Shown: in pieces, positions 41,857 through 51,765 of the stretch
Layout of the letters: each line of letters begins with the position of its first letter
Position numbering within the stretch: the stretch's first letter is position 1
Assembly: GCF_000310205.1 (NCBI RefSeq)
Contig: NZ_AMXE01000003.1
Coordinates: 1-64,000, forward strand
Source of the DNA: Thauera linaloolentis 47Lol = DSM 12138
GTDB lineage: Bacteria; Pseudomonadota; Gammaproteobacteria; Burkholderiales; Rhodocyclaceae
DNA: 64,000 nucleotides
Direction: 5' to 3'
The notes under the pieces: generated by a model
The model's database searches: none
What the model was told of the DNA's origin: nothing
The model's input: only the letters and a program-made list of their open reading frames with translations
Made by a program: the position numbers and the translations under genes

Positions 41857-43152
41857 TCAGTTCTTGCGCCCGAGCGCGCGGTAGCCGATGTCCCGGCGGT
41901 ACTGGCGGCCATCGAAGACGATGCCGTCGGCGACCTCGTAGGCATGCTTCTGGGCGGTACGGACATTGTCGCCGAGGGCGGTGACGCAGAGGACGCGGCC
42001 GCCGGAGGTCACGACCCGGCCCTCGTGTTCGGCCGTGCCGGCATGGAACACATGGACGTCGCCGTTCTCTGCGCCGGGCAGCCCGGAGATGGCATCGCCC
42101 TTGCGCGGACTGTCGGGATAGCCGGCCGCGGCCAGCACCACGCCGAGCGCGAAGCGCCGGTCCCATTCGGCCTCGGTCTGGTCCAGCCGGCATGCGATCG
42201 CGGCTTCGACTAGGTCGGTGAGGTCGGTCTTGAGCCGCATCATGATCGGCTGTGTTTCCGGGTCGCCCATGCGGCAGTTGAATTCGACCACGCGCGGGCG
42301 GCCTTCGCCGTCGATCATCAGGCCGGCGTACAGGAAGCCGGTGTAGGGCAGGCCGTCGGCCGCCATGCCGGCAAGCGTCGGGTTGATGATCTCGCGCATC
42401 ACGCGGGCATGGACGTCGGGCGTGACGACGGGCGCCGGAGAATAGGCGCCCATGCCGCCGGTGTTGGGGCCTTCGTCGCCGTCCCCCAGGCGCTTGTGGT
42501 CCTGGCTGGTCGCCAGCGCGAGGGCGTTCTTGCCGTCGGCCATGACGATGAAGCTGGCTTCCTCGCCCTGCATGAATTCCTCGATGACCACGCGCGCGCC
42601 GGCTTCGCCGTAGTCGACGCCCAGCTTGTTGTCGAGCAGCATCATGTCGATGGCGGCGTGTGCCTCGTCCGCCGTCATCGCCACGACCACGCCCTTGCCG
42701 GCGGCGAGGCCGTCGGCCTTGATGACGATCGGGGCGCCCTCGGCGTCGATGTACGCATGCGCCGCGGCGGCGTCGGAGAAGGTTTGATACCTGGCTGTCG
42801 GGATGCCGTGGCGCACGAGGAACTGCTTGGCGAAGTCCTTCGAGCTTTCGAGCTGGGCGGCCGCCCGGGTCGGGCCGAAAATCGGCAGCCCGGCCGCGCG
42901 GAACGCGTCGACCACGCCTGCGGCCAGCGGAGCTTCGGGTCCGACCACGGTAAACGCGACCTGCTCTTCACGCGCGAGCTCGACCAGATCGGACACCGCG
43001 GTGGCGCCGACACTGACGTTCTGCACCTTGGGCTCGCGCGCGGTACCGGGGTTGCCTGGCGCTGCCAGCACGCGGGTGACCTTGGGCGACTGGGCGAGCT
43101 TCCAGGCCAGCGCGTGTTCGCGGCCACCGGAACCGATGACGAGGACTTTCAT
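41857..43152 (-). CDS. purD: Phosphoribosylamine-glycine ligase
   Basis: A 431-residue ATP-grasp enzyme, step two of purine synthesis. It starts [19 protein letters not shown] and includes the ATP-binding [17 protein letters not shown] and the metal-site [14 protein letters not shown]. It follows purH by 42 bases on the same strand, the usual purH-purD order. Confidence 0.98.
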   Translation of the reverse strand: MKVLVIGSGGREHALAWKLAQSPKVTRVLAAPGNPGTAREPKVQNVSVGATAVSDLVELAREEQVAFTVVGPEAPLAAGVVDAFRAAGLPIFGPTRAAAQLESSKDFAKQFLVRHGIPTARYQTFSDAAAAHAYIDAEGAPIVIKADGLAAGKGVVVAMTADEAHAAIDMMLLDNKLGVDYGEAGARVVIEEFMQGEEASFIVMADGKNALALATSQDHKRLGDGDEGPNTGGMGAYSPAPVVTPDVHARVMREIINPTLAGMAADGLPYTGFLYAGLMIDGEGRPRVVEFNCRMGDPETQPIMMRLKTDLTDLVEAAIACRLDQTEAEWDRRFALGVVLAAAGYPDSPRKGDAISGLPGAENGDVHVFHAGTAEHEGRVVTSGGRVLCVTALGDNVRTAQKHAYEVADGIVFDGRQYRRDIGYRALGRKN

Positions 43153-43194
43153 GGACTGCTCCGAGTTTCTGCTGGGTTGGTGCGCCTACCGCGG

Positions 43195-44802
43195 TCAGTG
43201 GCGGAAGTGGCGGAAGCCGGTGAACACCATGGCGATGCCCTGCTCGTCGGCCGCGGCGATGACCTCGGCGTCGCGCATCGAGCCGCCCGGCTGGATCACC
43301 GCCGTGGCGCCGGCCTGGGCGAGCACGTCGAGGCCGTCGCGGAACGGGAAGAAGGCGTCCGACGCGACCACGCAGCCCGGGATCGACAGGCTGGCGTTCT
43401 CGGCCTTGATCTTGGCGATGCGGGCAGAGTCGACGCGGCTCATCTGGCCGGCGCCGACGCCGATGGTCATGCCGTCGCGGCAATAGACGATGGCGTTCGA
43501 CTTCACGTACTTGGCCACGCGCCAGGCGAACAGCATGTCGCGCAGTTCGGTTTCGGTCGGGGAGCGCCTGGTGACGACCTTCAACTGCGTACCGAGGTCG
43601 GCGATCTGGATGCGCGCTTCGTCGGCGCTCTGCACCAGCAGGCCGCCGCCGACACGCTTGTAGTCGAAGGCGCCGGCAGGCTGGCCGAGCGGGCAGGTCA
43701 GCACGCGCACGTTCTGCTTGGCGCGCAGCAGCGCCAGCGCATCGGCGGAGTAGGACGGCGCGATCAACACTTCGAGGAACTGCGCGGACACGGCCTCGGC
43801 AGCGGCGCGGTCGACTTCGCCGTTGAAGGCGATGATGCCGCCGAAGGCCGAGGTCGGATCGGTGGAGAAGGCCTTGTTGTAGGCTTCCAGCGGGCTGGCG
43901 CCCAGCGCCACGCCACAGGGGTTGGCGTGCTTGACGATGACGCAGGCGGATGCCGCGGCAGCGTGCTCGAAGGCCTTCACGCATTCCCAGGCGGCGTCGG
44001 CGTCGGCGATGTTGTTGTACGACAGCTCCTTGCCCTGCAGCTGGGTGTAGCCGGCGATGCCGCCCTCGGCCGCGCCCGGCTGGCGGTAGAAGGCCGCGCT
44101 CTGGTGCGGGTTTTCGCCATAGCGCAGGTCCTGCACCTTGTCGAAGGCCAGTTGCAGGCGCTCGGGGTAGGTCTGCAGCGACACGTCGCCGGCTTCGTTG
44201 GTGACCAGCGCGGTGAGGTAGTTGGAGATCGCCGAGTCGTAGCGCGCGGTGTGGGTGAAGGCCTTCACCGCGAACGCGAAGCGGGTCTTGTGGCTGAGCC
44301 TGCCGCCGTTCGACTTGAGTTCGGCGATGATCGCGGCGTAGTCCTCGGGGTCGGTGACGATGCCGACGCCGCCTTCCTCGTTGCCATGGTTCTTGGCCGC
44401 GGCGCGGACCATGGTCGGGCCGCCGATGTCGATGTTCTCGATGGCGTCTTCCAGCGTGCAGTCGGGCTTGGCCACGGTCTGCTGGAAGGGATAGAGGTTG
44501 ACCACCACGAGGTCGATGCGGCCGATGTCGTGCGCGGCGATCGTGTCCATGTGCTCGGCCAGGTCGCGGCGGGCGAGGATGCCGCCGTGCACCTTCGGAT
44601 GCAGCGTCTTGACGCGGCCGTCGAGCATTTCCGGAAAGCCGGTGTGCTCGGATACGTCGGTCACGTCGAGGCCGGCCTCGCGCAGCAGGCTGGCGGTGCC
44701 GCCGGTCGACAGCAGCTTGATGCCGAGGCTGGCGAGTTCGCGCGCGAAATCGAGCACGCCGTGTTTGTCGGAAACGCTGATCAGGGCTTGGGTGACGTTC
44801 AT
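43195..44802 (-). CDS. purH: Bifunctional AICAR formyltransferase/IMP cyclohydrolase
   Basis: A 535-residue enzyme for the last two steps of IMP synthesis. The N-terminal 140 residues form the cyclohydrolase (MGS-like) domain with [16 protein letters not shown]. The rest is the formyltransferase, with [11 protein letters not shown] and a C-terminus at FTGFRHFRH. It lies after fis, separated by 91 bases, and before purD. Confidence 0.98.
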   Translation of the reverse strand: MNVTQALISVSDKHGVLDFARELASLGIKLLSTGGTASLLREAGLDVTDVSEHTGFPEMLDGRVKTLHPKVHGGILARRDLAEHMDTIAAHDIGRIDLVVVNLYPFQQTVAKPDCTLEDAIENIDIGGPTMVRAAAKNHGNEEGGVGIVTDPEDYAAIIAELKSNGGRLSHKTRFAFAVKAFTHTARYDSAISNYLTALVTNEAGDVSLQTYPERLQLAFDKVQDLRYGENPHQSAAFYRQPGAAEGGIAGYTQLQGKELSYNNIADADAAWECVKAFEHAAAASACVIVKHANPCGVALGASPLEAYNKAFSTDPTSAFGGIIAFNGEVDRAAAEAVSAQFLEVLIAPSYSADALALLRAKQNVRVLTCPLGQPAGAFDYKRVGGGLLVQSADEARIQIADLGTQLKVVTRRSPTETELRDMLFAWRVAKYVKSNAIVYCRDGMTIGVGAGQMSRVDSARIAKIKAENASLSIPGCVVASDAFFPFRDGLDVLAQAGATAVIQPGGSMRDAEVIAAADEQGIAMVFTGFRHFRH

Positions 44803-44893
44803 CGTGGGATCGAAAGCGAGGATTGAAAACGGAAAAACGGGCTGGACTGCGATGCAGGCACTTGATCGCGCGGCGGCGCGATCGTCGTGTTCG

Positions 44894-45133
44894 TCACAGC
44901 AGTTCGTAGTCGGTCAGCTTGCGGCGCAGCGTGTTGCGGTTGATGCCCAGCATCTCGGCGGCAATGGTCTGGTTGCCTCTGGCCTGCTGCAGTACGAACT
45001 GCAGCATCGGGCGTTCGACGTTGCGGATCACCATGTCATGGATGGCGGCAGGCTTCTCGCCGTCGAGGTCGCGGAAATACTGGTCCAGCGTGCGGAGGAC
45101 GGCCTCCGCGATCTCGTTGCTGCGGCCGCTCAT
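44894..45133 (-). CDS. fis: DNA-binding protein Fis
   Basis: A 79-residue Fis protein, a small dimeric nucleoid protein and growth-phase regulator of rRNA and many other promoters. The C-terminal helix-turn-helix is the strongly conserved [20 protein letters not shown]. It is shorter at the N-terminus than E. coli Fis (98 residues), as usual in Betaproteobacteria. The start overlaps the dusB stop (ATGA), the same arrangement as in E. coli. Confidence 0.97.
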   Translation of the reverse strand: MSGRSNEIAEAVLRTLDQYFRDLDGEKPAAIHDMVIRNVERPMLQFVLQQARGNQTIAAEMLGINRNTLRRKLTDYELL

Positions 45134-46152
45134 GCTGCGAGTTCCTGCGGAAGTTCGGCCTCGTAGCTCAGGCGGGCGTCGGCGTCGGCGAGCTGGCCGA
45201 AGAACGCGTCGACCGCAGCGAGCTGCGCGGGGATGTCGGGAATCTGGTTCATCGTGCGGCGGAAGGCGGCGGAGCCGACCAGGCCCTTGGTGTACCAGGA
45301 GATGTGCTTGCGCGCGATCTTGACGCCGCGGTCCTCGCCGTAGAAACCGTAGAGGTCGGCCAGGTGTTCGCGGCAGACACGATGGATTTCGCTGACGAGC
45401 GGCGGCGGGAGCAGTTCTCCGGTTGCCAGATAGTGTTCGATCTCGCGGAATATCCACGGCCGCCCCTGCGCCGCGCGGCCGATCATCACGCCGTCGGCGC
45501 CGGTGTAGTCGAGCACGAACTTCGCCTTTTCGGGCGTGGCGATGTCGCCGTTGGCGATCACCGGGATCTTCACCAGCGTCTTGACCTGGGCGATGGTGTC
45601 GTACTCGGCTTCGCCCATGTACTGGTCGGCGCGCGTGCGGCCGTGGATGGCGATGGCGCGGATGCCGGACTCCTCGGCGATGCGGGCGACGACGGGGGCG
45701 TTTCTGTTCTGCCGATTCCAGCCGGTGCGGAACTTGAGGGTGACCGGCGTGTGCGGCACGGCCTTGACCACCGCTTCCAGGATGCGCGCGACGAGCGGTT
45801 CGTCCTGCATCAGCGCCGAACCCGCCATGACGTTGCACACCTTCTTGGCCGGGCAGCCCATGTTGATGTCGATGATCTGCGCGCCGCGGTCGGCGTTGTA
45901 GCGCGCGGCCTCGGCCATCATCGCCGGGTCGGCGCCGGCGATCTGCACCGAGATCGGATCGACCTCGCCGTCGTGGTTGGCGCGCCGCTGCGTCTTCTCG
46001 CTGCCGTACAGAAGCGAGTTGGAGGTGACCATCTCGGACACGGCGACGCCTGCGCCCAGCTTCTTGCACAACTGGCGGAAAGGACGGTCCGTCACGCCGG
46101 CCATCGGTGCCACGAAGAGGTTGTTGCGCAAGGTAAAGCCGGCGAACTGCAT
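45130..46152 (-). CDS. dusB: tRNA-dihydrouridine synthase B
   Basis: A 340-residue flavoenzyme that reduces uridine in the D-loop of tRNAs. It contains LFVAPMAGVTDRPFRQLC, the catalytic cysteine in DINMGCPAKKV and the FMN-binding ADGVMIGRAAQGRPW. I start at the ATG 46152 (MQFAGFTLRNNLFVAPMAG), the usual family N-terminus. An ATG at 46194 would add 14 residues. TAGAAT just before 46194 on the minus strand could be its -10 element. It is coupled to fis. Confidence 0.95.
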   Translation of the reverse strand: MQFAGFTLRNNLFVAPMAGVTDRPFRQLCKKLGAGVAVSEMVTSNSLLYGSEKTQRRANHDGEVDPISVQIAGADPAMMAEAARYNADRGAQIIDINMGCPAKKVCNVMAGSALMQDEPLVARILEAVVKAVPHTPVTLKFRTGWNRQNRNAPVVARIAEESGIRAIAIHGRTRADQYMGEAEYDTIAQVKTLVKIPVIANGDIATPEKAKFVLDYTGADGVMIGRAAQGRPWIFREIEHYLATGELLPPPLVSEIHRVCREHLADLYGFYGEDRGVKIARKHISWYTKGLVGSAAFRRTMNQIPDIPAQLAAVDAFFGQLADADARLSYEAELPQELAA

Positions 46153-46302
46153 GGGCGTGGGAAGGGCGTCGTAAAAAATCGGAAAGACGCGCATTCTACC
46201 CCACACTGCGCTGGATGAGGGACGGCGGCGTGGCCGTTTCATCCCCGGGCATGCCGCCGTGGGGTGTGGTCAAGGCAAGGCAGGGGAGCAGGTTCAGTCA
46301 AA

Positions 46303-46331
46303 TTGAAATGAGAATCGGTCGCACATAGAAT
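46303..46331 (+). promoter_or_regulatory. Promoter with Fur-like half-site upstream of the sigma/anti-sigma gene
   Basis: TTGAAA at 46303-46308, a 17-base spacer and TAGAAT at 46326-46331 form a good sigma-70 promoter. AATGAGAATC, half of the common Fur box AATGAGAATnATTCTCATT, starts inside the -35 (about 46307-46316). The second half is degenerate. Iron repression by Fur is likely but not proven. Confidence 0.6.
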
Positions 46332-46356
46332 CACGTTCTTTGCCACTTACCGCAGG

Positions 46357-47658
46357 GTGAACGGCGTGTCCGGTCTAGCTTCCAATCCTTTGCTCGCCTG
46401 CTACCAGGAACATTACGCAGGGCTCCTGCGCTTTCTCACCAAACGCACTCGGTGCCCGGATGCCGCGCAGGACCTGATGCAGGAAACCTGGTTGCAACTC
46501 GCCGAACAAGATGGCAGTGCCTTCATCCTCGGGCATGAGGACGGGCTGCGCGCCTATGTCTACACGGTCGCCGCCAACCTCGAAATCGATGAGCGCCGCC
46601 ATGCCAGCCGCAGCCGCGAGCGTTTCGTCACCGTCGACGATCCGGCCAGCCTGGATGCCTTGGCCACCGTCCCCGACATCGGCCATACCCACCTGACGCG
46701 GGAGGCGCTCGAACACATCGGCGCCGCACTCGACCGGCTGCCCCGCCGCACGCGCGACATCTTTCTCGCCAGCCGTCTCGACGGTGCCGCCCGGGCCGAC
46801 ATCGCCGAACGATATGGTGTCTCGCTGAAGACCGTCGAACGGGAGATCACCACCGCCGCGACGCGCCTGGAAAACGCCCTCTACGCCCGCCGCGGCGAGA
46901 CCCCGCCGGCCGCCACCGGCAGGGCCAGACGCAAGAATCTGTCCCGCCTGCTCGGTCTGGCCGGTGCGCTGCTCGCGTTGCCTGCCGCATGGCAGGGCTG
47001 GCGCCACCTCGTTCCCCACTGGCGCGGCGCATGGAGCACCGCCAGCGCCCGCTTCGACGGCCAGGCGTTGCCCGACGGCAGCAGCGTGCTGCTCGACAGC
47101 GCCACGGCCATCGAATTCGCCTACTACGCCACCCGCCGCGTCGCCACGCTGCGCCAGGGCGCCGCGTTCTTCCAGGTCGTGCGCGACGCCGGCCGCCCAT
47201 TCACCGTGCATGCGCTGGATGTGCGCATCACCGTGCTCGGCACGCGCTTCGGGGTGGATGTGGAGGCGGGGCAGGTGCGCGTGGACGTCGAATCCGGCCG
47301 TGTGCGGGTGCAGGCGGGCGACGGCAGCGCGCGCGAACTCGGCGCGGGCGAAAGCCTGAGTGTGCGCGAACGCGGCGGCTTCACCGCCGATGTCTCCCAC
47401 GGACAGCCCGGCCACGCGGCCCCCTGGCGTGAGGGCTGGCTGAACTTCGACGACGTTCCGCTGGAGCAAGCCGTGCAGCGTTTGTCCCGCTACACGCCGC
47501 ATGCTATTCATGTGGAACCCGGCATTGCCGGGCTGCGGGTCTACGGCCGCGTCAGCATCGCCGACAGCAAGGCCTGGCTGCGGCAACTGCCCAGCATCCT
47601 GCCGGTCCGTCTGGTGCAGGAATCCGATGGCGGGCTGCGCATCGTCCGGCGAGCCTAA
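46357..47658 (+). CDS. Fused ECF sigma factor/FecR-type anti-sigma protein (IutY-like)
   Basis: A single 433-residue frame with two parts. Residues about 13-82 and 115-175 are sigma regions 2 and 4 of a FecI-type ECF factor (AAQDLMQETWLQLAEQ; ADIAERYGVSLKTVEREI). After a linker, a membrane helix (196-213) leads to a FecR periplasmic domain (about 232-330, with RVATLRQGAAFFQVVRDAGRPF in part) and a C-terminal receptor-contact domain (about 360-433). The usual cytoplasmic anti-sigma segment of FecR is missing, its place taken by the sigma part. Pseudomonas putida IutY has this plan. The start is GTG 46357 or, with better ribosome-site spacing, GTG 46366. Confidence 0.9.
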   Translation: MNGVSGLASNPLLACYQEHYAGLLRFLTKRTRCPDAAQDLMQETWLQLAEQDGSAFILGHEDGLRAYVYTVAANLEIDERRHASRSRERFVTVDDPASLDALATVPDIGHTHLTREALEHIGAALDRLPRRTRDIFLASRLDGAARADIAERYGVSLKTVEREITTAATRLENALYARRGETPPAATGRARRKNLSRLLGLAGALLALPAAWQGWRHLVPHWRGAWSTASARFDGQALPDGSSVLLDSATAIEFAYYATRRVATLRQGAAFFQVVRDAGRPFTVHALDVRITVLGTRFGVDVEAGQVRVDVESGRVRVQAGDGSARELGAGESLSVRERGGFTADVSHGQPGHAAPWREGWLNFDDVPLEQAVQRLSRYTPHAIHVEPGIAGLRVYGRVSIADSKAWLRQLPSILPVRLVQESDGGLRIVRRA

Positions 47659-47704
47659 ATTTCATTTTTCTGGGGGTACTTTTGCGGCTGGCGCGTTCTA
47701 GCGG

Positions 47705-50101
47705 TTGAAGCAGCGACAACCTTCCTTCAACCCATACAGGAACATCGCCACCATGGCCCCATGCACCACCCTGCTCGCCGCCGCCCTGTTCGCGCTCGGC
47801 AGCGCCCCCGCCATCGTCCACGCCGCCGCCTTCGACCAGCCTGCCCAGCCGTTGTCGCAGGCCCTCGATCAACTCACCCGCCAGGCGGGCCTGCAGGTAC
47901 TGGCCGCGCCGGAGCTTCTGCGCGGCCAGCAGGCACAGGCCATTCATGGCGCAAGCAACCTTTCCGAAGCGCTGAGCCAGATGTTGCAGGGGACGGGCCT
48001 GCGTGGGCGTGTCGAAGGCAATACGCTGGTCATCGAAGCGGTCGGAACGGATGGGGTCACGGCCCTGGCGCCGGTGACGGTGACCGCTGCGATCGACCGC
48101 AGCGCGGCCACGGAACATACTGGTGGCTACACTACCAGTGCCATGAATACGGCAACCCGGCTCGGACTTTCCGTCCGCCAGACACCGCAGTCGGTCAGCG
48201 TGGTAACGCGCCAGCAGATCGAGGATCAGGGACTCACCAGCATTGAGAGCGTGCTCGAAAGAAGCGTCGGTATCACCCAGAACAAATACGAATCCGACCG
48301 TGGGGACTTCAGCGCGCGTGGTTTCACCATCAGCAAGATCCAGATCGATGGTCTGCCTTCCTACGCCAGTAATTCCTTCGATTCCGACGCCTTTTCCGAC
48401 ACGGCGCTCTACGATCGGGTGGAAATCGTGCGCGGCGCGACGGGGCTACTGGCTGGCACGGGAGATCCTTCCGCCACCGTCAATCTGGTCAGAAAGCGGC
48501 CGACGAAAGACTTTCAAGGATATGCACAGATTGGCGCCGGCCGCTGGGACACCTACCGGACTGAAGTGGATTTGTCCGGGCCTATCGCTGCTGAAGGCAA
48601 AGTCCGTGGGCGTCTGGTGAGCGCCTATGCGGACGGCAAGTCCTTCATGGAGAACTATCAGAAGGACTCCAGCGCCTTGTACGGCATTCTGGAGGCTGAC
48701 CTGCCTGCCGATGCGGTGCTGAGCATCGGCGTCGACTACCGCAAGAGCCATGTGAATGGCGCGACTTGGTATCCCCCCGTTCCATTATTTTTCTCCGATG
48801 GCAGTCGCACCAATTTCTCCCGCTCCACCAGCACGGGCGCCAAATGGGCTTACATCAACAACGAGAGCACGTCCGTTTTCGTCGGTCTGGAAAAGCAGTT
48901 CGCCAATGGCTGGACCACCAAACTGCAGTACACCGACCGGGATGCAAAGACGTTTCCCAAGCATATGGGCACCTGGGGCTTTCCGGATCGGGTAACAGGG
49001 GGTGGCATGGAGGCCGATTACCAGTCCCAGGACAGCCGTCGCCAGCAGCAGGCGCTGGATATCCATGCCGCTGGTCTGTTTAGCCTTTTCGGACGCGAGC
49101 ATGAGCTCGTTCTGGGCTATGCCAGAAACACAAGCAAAACCGATACCGAGTGGTTTTATCGCCACTACGGTGCGCCGCTGGGCAGTTTTTACGACCGGCA
49201 CAATTTCCCTGAGCCGCACGCAGGCAACGGGGCCAGCACGCAGCAGTTCGAACAACGCGAAAGAGCGGCCTATTTGACCAGCCGCTGGAACGTTACCGAC
49301 CCGCTGAAGCTGATCGTCGGCCTGCGGGTCACCGATGCCGAGCAGGAAATCATCGCCAACGGCGTGCGTACCTCAGCCCGTTACCGCGATGAACTGACGC
49401 CCTATGCAGGCGTGGTCTACGACATTTCCCGCAACTACTCGGTCTACGCGAGCTACACCGACATCTTCAAGACGCAGACCGCCCGCAACCGGGCCGGGAA
49501 TCTGCTGGACCCAGTCATCGGCAAGAACTACGAGGCGGGGGTGAAGGGCGAGTTCTACGACGGCCGGTTGACGGTATCGGCCGCCGCGTTCAAGGTGAAA
49601 CAGGACAACCTGGCCTCGTTCGACGCAATCGTCGATGGCGAATACCGTTACAAAGCCATCAGTGGCGCGACCGTCGATGGCTATGAGTTGGAGGCATCGG
49701 GAGAGCTGACGCCGGACTGGAACATTTCCGCAGGCTTCACCAGGCGCACCATGAAGAACGGTAAGGAGTCCTATCTGGAAACGACCCAGCCTGAAAAACT
49801 GCTCCGGCTGAGCAGTTCCCACAGGTTGCCTGGCGCGCTCAGCAAGGTGGTGCTCGGCGGACATGTGACGTGGCAAAGTCGCATCTACGAAAAAGGCTCC
49901 GGCCCCGGTGGCATCGATGCCGTGCAGAACAGCTATGCCTTGCTCCATCTCTTCGCCAGCTATCAGGCCGGAGACAATCTGAGCTTCCAGTTGAACATCA
50001 ACAATGTGTTCGACGAGAAATATATCTCTGGCATTCTGGATGGCTATGGCCGCTATGGCGATCCGCGCAATGTCTGGTTGAGCGCGAAGTACCGCTTTTG
50101 A
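47705..50101 (+). CDS. TonB-dependent siderophore receptor with N-terminal signalling domain
   Basis: A 798-residue outer-membrane receptor. After a signal peptide (cleavage near IVHAAAF, about 41) comes an STN signalling domain (about 42-115, FDQPAQPLSQALDQLTRQAG). Then follow a plug (TPQSVSVVTRQQIEDQG; VEIVRGATGLLAGTGDPS) and a 22-strand barrel ending WLSAKYRF. It would import a ferric siderophore and signal to the fused sigma/anti-sigma protein encoded 46 bases upstream. The start is TTG 47705, which gives a normal charged signal peptide. The only other choice is ATG 47753, which has a better ribosome site but a short n-region. The ligand is unknown. Confidence 0.92.
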   Translation: MKQRQPSFNPYRNIATMAPCTTLLAAALFALGSAPAIVHAAAFDQPAQPLSQALDQLTRQAGLQVLAAPELLRGQQAQAIHGASNLSEALSQMLQGTGLRGRVEGNTLVIEAVGTDGVTALAPVTVTAAIDRSAATEHTGGYTTSAMNTATRLGLSVRQTPQSVSVVTRQQIEDQGLTSIESVLERSVGITQNKYESDRGDFSARGFTISKIQIDGLPSYASNSFDSDAFSDTALYDRVEIVRGATGLLAGTGDPSATVNLVRKRPTKDFQGYAQIGAGRWDTYRTEVDLSGPIAAEGKVRGRLVSAYADGKSFMENYQKDSSALYGILEADLPADAVLSIGVDYRKSHVNGATWYPPVPLFFSDGSRTNFSRSTSTGAKWAYINNESTSVFVGLEKQFANGWTTKLQYTDRDAKTFPKHMGTWGFPDRVTGGGMEADYQSQDSRRQQQALDIHAAGLFSLFGREHELVLGYARNTSKTDTEWFYRHYGAPLGSFYDRHNFPEPHAGNGASTQQFEQRERAAYLTSRWNVTDPLKLIVGLRVTDAEQEIIANGVRTSARYRDELTPYAGVVYDISRNYSVYASYTDIFKTQTARNRAGNLLDPVIGKNYEAGVKGEFYDGRLTVSAAAFKVKQDNLASFDAIVDGEYRYKAISGATVDGYELEASGELTPDWNISAGFTRRTMKNGKESYLETTQPEKLLRLSSSHRLPGALSKVVLGGHVTWQSRIYEKGSGPGGIDAVQNSYALLHLFASYQAGDNLSFQLNINNVFDEKYISGILDGYGRYGDPRNVWLSAKYRF

Positions 50102-50206
50102 TCAGCTCAGCCATTTGAACAGCCCCGGACAAATCGATCGCCGGGGCCGTGACGTTTTGCGATTGTTCCCAGAACGCGGCGCTACCGATGGGCATGGGAT
50201 TGCCTG

Positions 50207-50326
50207 TTATCGGATGCCTTCGGCCTGCTCGAGAAACGCCTCGGGGCTCAGGGCGGCCGAGGCGGCCTGCCCCGGCCGTGCGAAGGCAATGTCGAGAAAG
50301 ATGTTGATGTCCAGCAGGATGCGCAT
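50207..50326 (-). pseudogene. PIN-domain toxin (VapC-like) remnant, internally deleted
   Basis: A 39-codon frame beginning MRILLDINIFLDIAFARPGQ, the first strand and helix of a PIN-domain ribonuclease with its metal Asp6. It is followed almost at once by SPEAFLEQAEGIR, which looks like the extreme C-terminus of such proteins. About 90 central codons seem to be missing. It follows an antitoxin-like fragment by 6 bases, the normal toxin-antitoxin order. Confidence 0.55.
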
Positions 50327-50332
50327 GGCTCG

Positions 50333-50530
50333 TCACTTGACGTGCTTGCACAGCAGGTGGCGCAGGCGCGCGGCATCGGCATCAGTGGCCTGCGACGCGT
50401 CTTCGACTTTGGGCTCGGCCAACCGGCCGCTCCATTGCGCCAGCCAGCAGCCGGCGGCCGACGTCTCCTGCAGTTCGGCCGCCAGGCTCGCTCTCAATGC
50501 CTGGCGCACGATTTCCGAATGCGGCGAGTG
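50333..50530 (-). pseudogene. Antitoxin C-terminal fragment upstream of the PIN remnant
   Basis: The frame ending at 50333 reads HSEIVRQALRASLAAELQ and then a charged tail ending RHLLCKHVK. SEIVRQALRA resembles the second helix of ribbon-helix-helix antitoxins. No start codon or N-terminal strand is left: the frame runs into the 3' end of the UbiH-family gene. A remnant is the best reading. The similarity is short. Confidence 0.4.
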
Positions 50531-50559
50531 GTCGCCCGCACTATTGGCGGGCTTCCAGC

Positions 50560-51765
50560 TCAGGGCCAGGCGCGGGCGCCGAACATCATGCGGCGGGCGA
50601 TGAAGTTGCGCAGCGGCGGGAAGACGTCGAGCGCGAACAGGGTCGCGCCGCGTGCATGGCGCAGGGGGCCGAAATCGTTGCTGAACACGCGCACCAGGGT
50701 GTCGGTGAAGCGGATCGTGCCGAGGCGGTCGAGGCTGCGGCTGCGCGCATAGGCCGCCAGCACGGCGGGGGTGCCGGGGTCGCGCGGCGAGGGGGGGGGC
50801 GTGGCGCGCGCGCTTGCGTCGCAGTGGCGCAGCAGCGTATCGGCCAGCGCCCAGACATCGCGCAGGGCGAGGTTGAAGCCTTGTCCGGCGACCGGGTGCA
50901 AAGTCTGGGCGGCATTGCCCAGCCACACCGTGCGCGCGCCGACCGCCGATTCGCGGTAGCGCAGCAGCAGTGGGTAGCGCAGGCGCTTGCCGACGCCGCT
51001 GAGCTGCACGCGGTTGCCGATGTGGGCCTGCAGGCGGGTGAGATAGGCCTCGTCGTCCAGCGCCAGCAGGGCGTCGGCGGTGTCGGGGCGGGCGACATGG
51101 ACGAGCGCATAGCCTTCGCCCTTGGGCAGCAGGGCGAGCGGGCCTTCGCGGGTGAAGCGTTCGAAGGCCGTGCCGCGATGGCCGCCGGCGACGGCAAGCT
51201 GCGCGATCAGGGCGTGCTGGTGGTAGTTGCGTTCGGCCACGTCCGGGTCGTCGGTGCGTAGCCCGCCTTCGGCGCAGGCGGCCAGGCGCGCGCGCAGCGT
51301 GGCGGCCGGGCGGCCGGGGGTGGCCAGGCTGGCGATGATGTCGTCGCTGCCGGGAGCCAGGTTGAGGACTTCGGTTTCGTCCAGCACCGGGATCCCGGCG
51401 GCGTCGACGGCGGCGCGCAGGGCGGCGGCGAGTTCGCCGGCCGATACGACGTAGCCCAGCGCGGGCAGTCCATGCTCGGCCGCGTCGATCAGGGTGCGGC
51501 CAAGCCCGCCTTGCTGCGAGACGTGGATGTGCTCGATCGCGGTGGCCGCCAGCGCATCCCACACGCCGAGGCCTTGCAGCGTCAGGCGGCTGCCGTGCGC
51601 CAGCGCGAGGTCGCGCGGGTCGCTGCTGACCGCTTCGCGGGGCCGGGCGTCGGCCAGCACGATGTCGAGGCCGGCATCCTTCAGCGCCAGCGCGAGCGCC
51701 AGGCCGACGGGGCCGGCGCCGACGATGAGCAGGTCGTGCGTGGTATCGGAGGGGATGTCAGCCAT
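50560..51765 (-). CDS. UbiH/UbiF-family FAD-dependent hydroxylase
   Basis: A 401-residue flavoprotein monooxygenase of the ubiquinone-synthesis group. The FAD motif is LLIVGAGPVGLALALALKDAG. The second FAD/NADPH motif carries ARPDTADALLALDD, and the ribityl-binding motif is WLGNAAQTLHPVAGQGFN. Which ring position it hydroxylates cannot be read from sequence. A run of nine C (nine G on the plus strand, 50791-50799) encodes three prolines near residue 325. The gene overlaps pepP by 8 bases. Confidence 0.92.
   Translation of the reverse strand: MADIPSDTTHDLLIVGAGPVGLALALALKDAGLDIVLADARPREAVSSDPRDLALAHGSRLTLQGLGVWDALAATAIEHIHVSQQGGLGRTLIDAAEHGLPALGYVVSAGELAAALRAAVDAAGIPVLDETEVLNLAPGSDDIIASLATPGRPAATLRARLAACAEGGLRTDDPDVAERNYHQHALIAQLAVAGGHRGTAFERFTREGPLALLPKGEGYALVHVARPDTADALLALDDEAYLTRLQAHIGNRVQLSGVGKRLRYPLLLRYRESAVGARTVWLGNAAQTLHPVAGQGFNLALRDVWALADTLLRHCDASARATPPPSPRDPGTPAVLAAYARSRSLDRLGTIRFTDTLVRVFSNDFGPLRHARGATLFALDVFPPLRNFIARRMMFGARAWP

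Noticed and set aside
42409..44826. 805-codon plus-strand frame opposite purD and purH
   Set aside because: Both minus-strand enzymes are unmistakable. The antisense frame is a codon-bias shadow.
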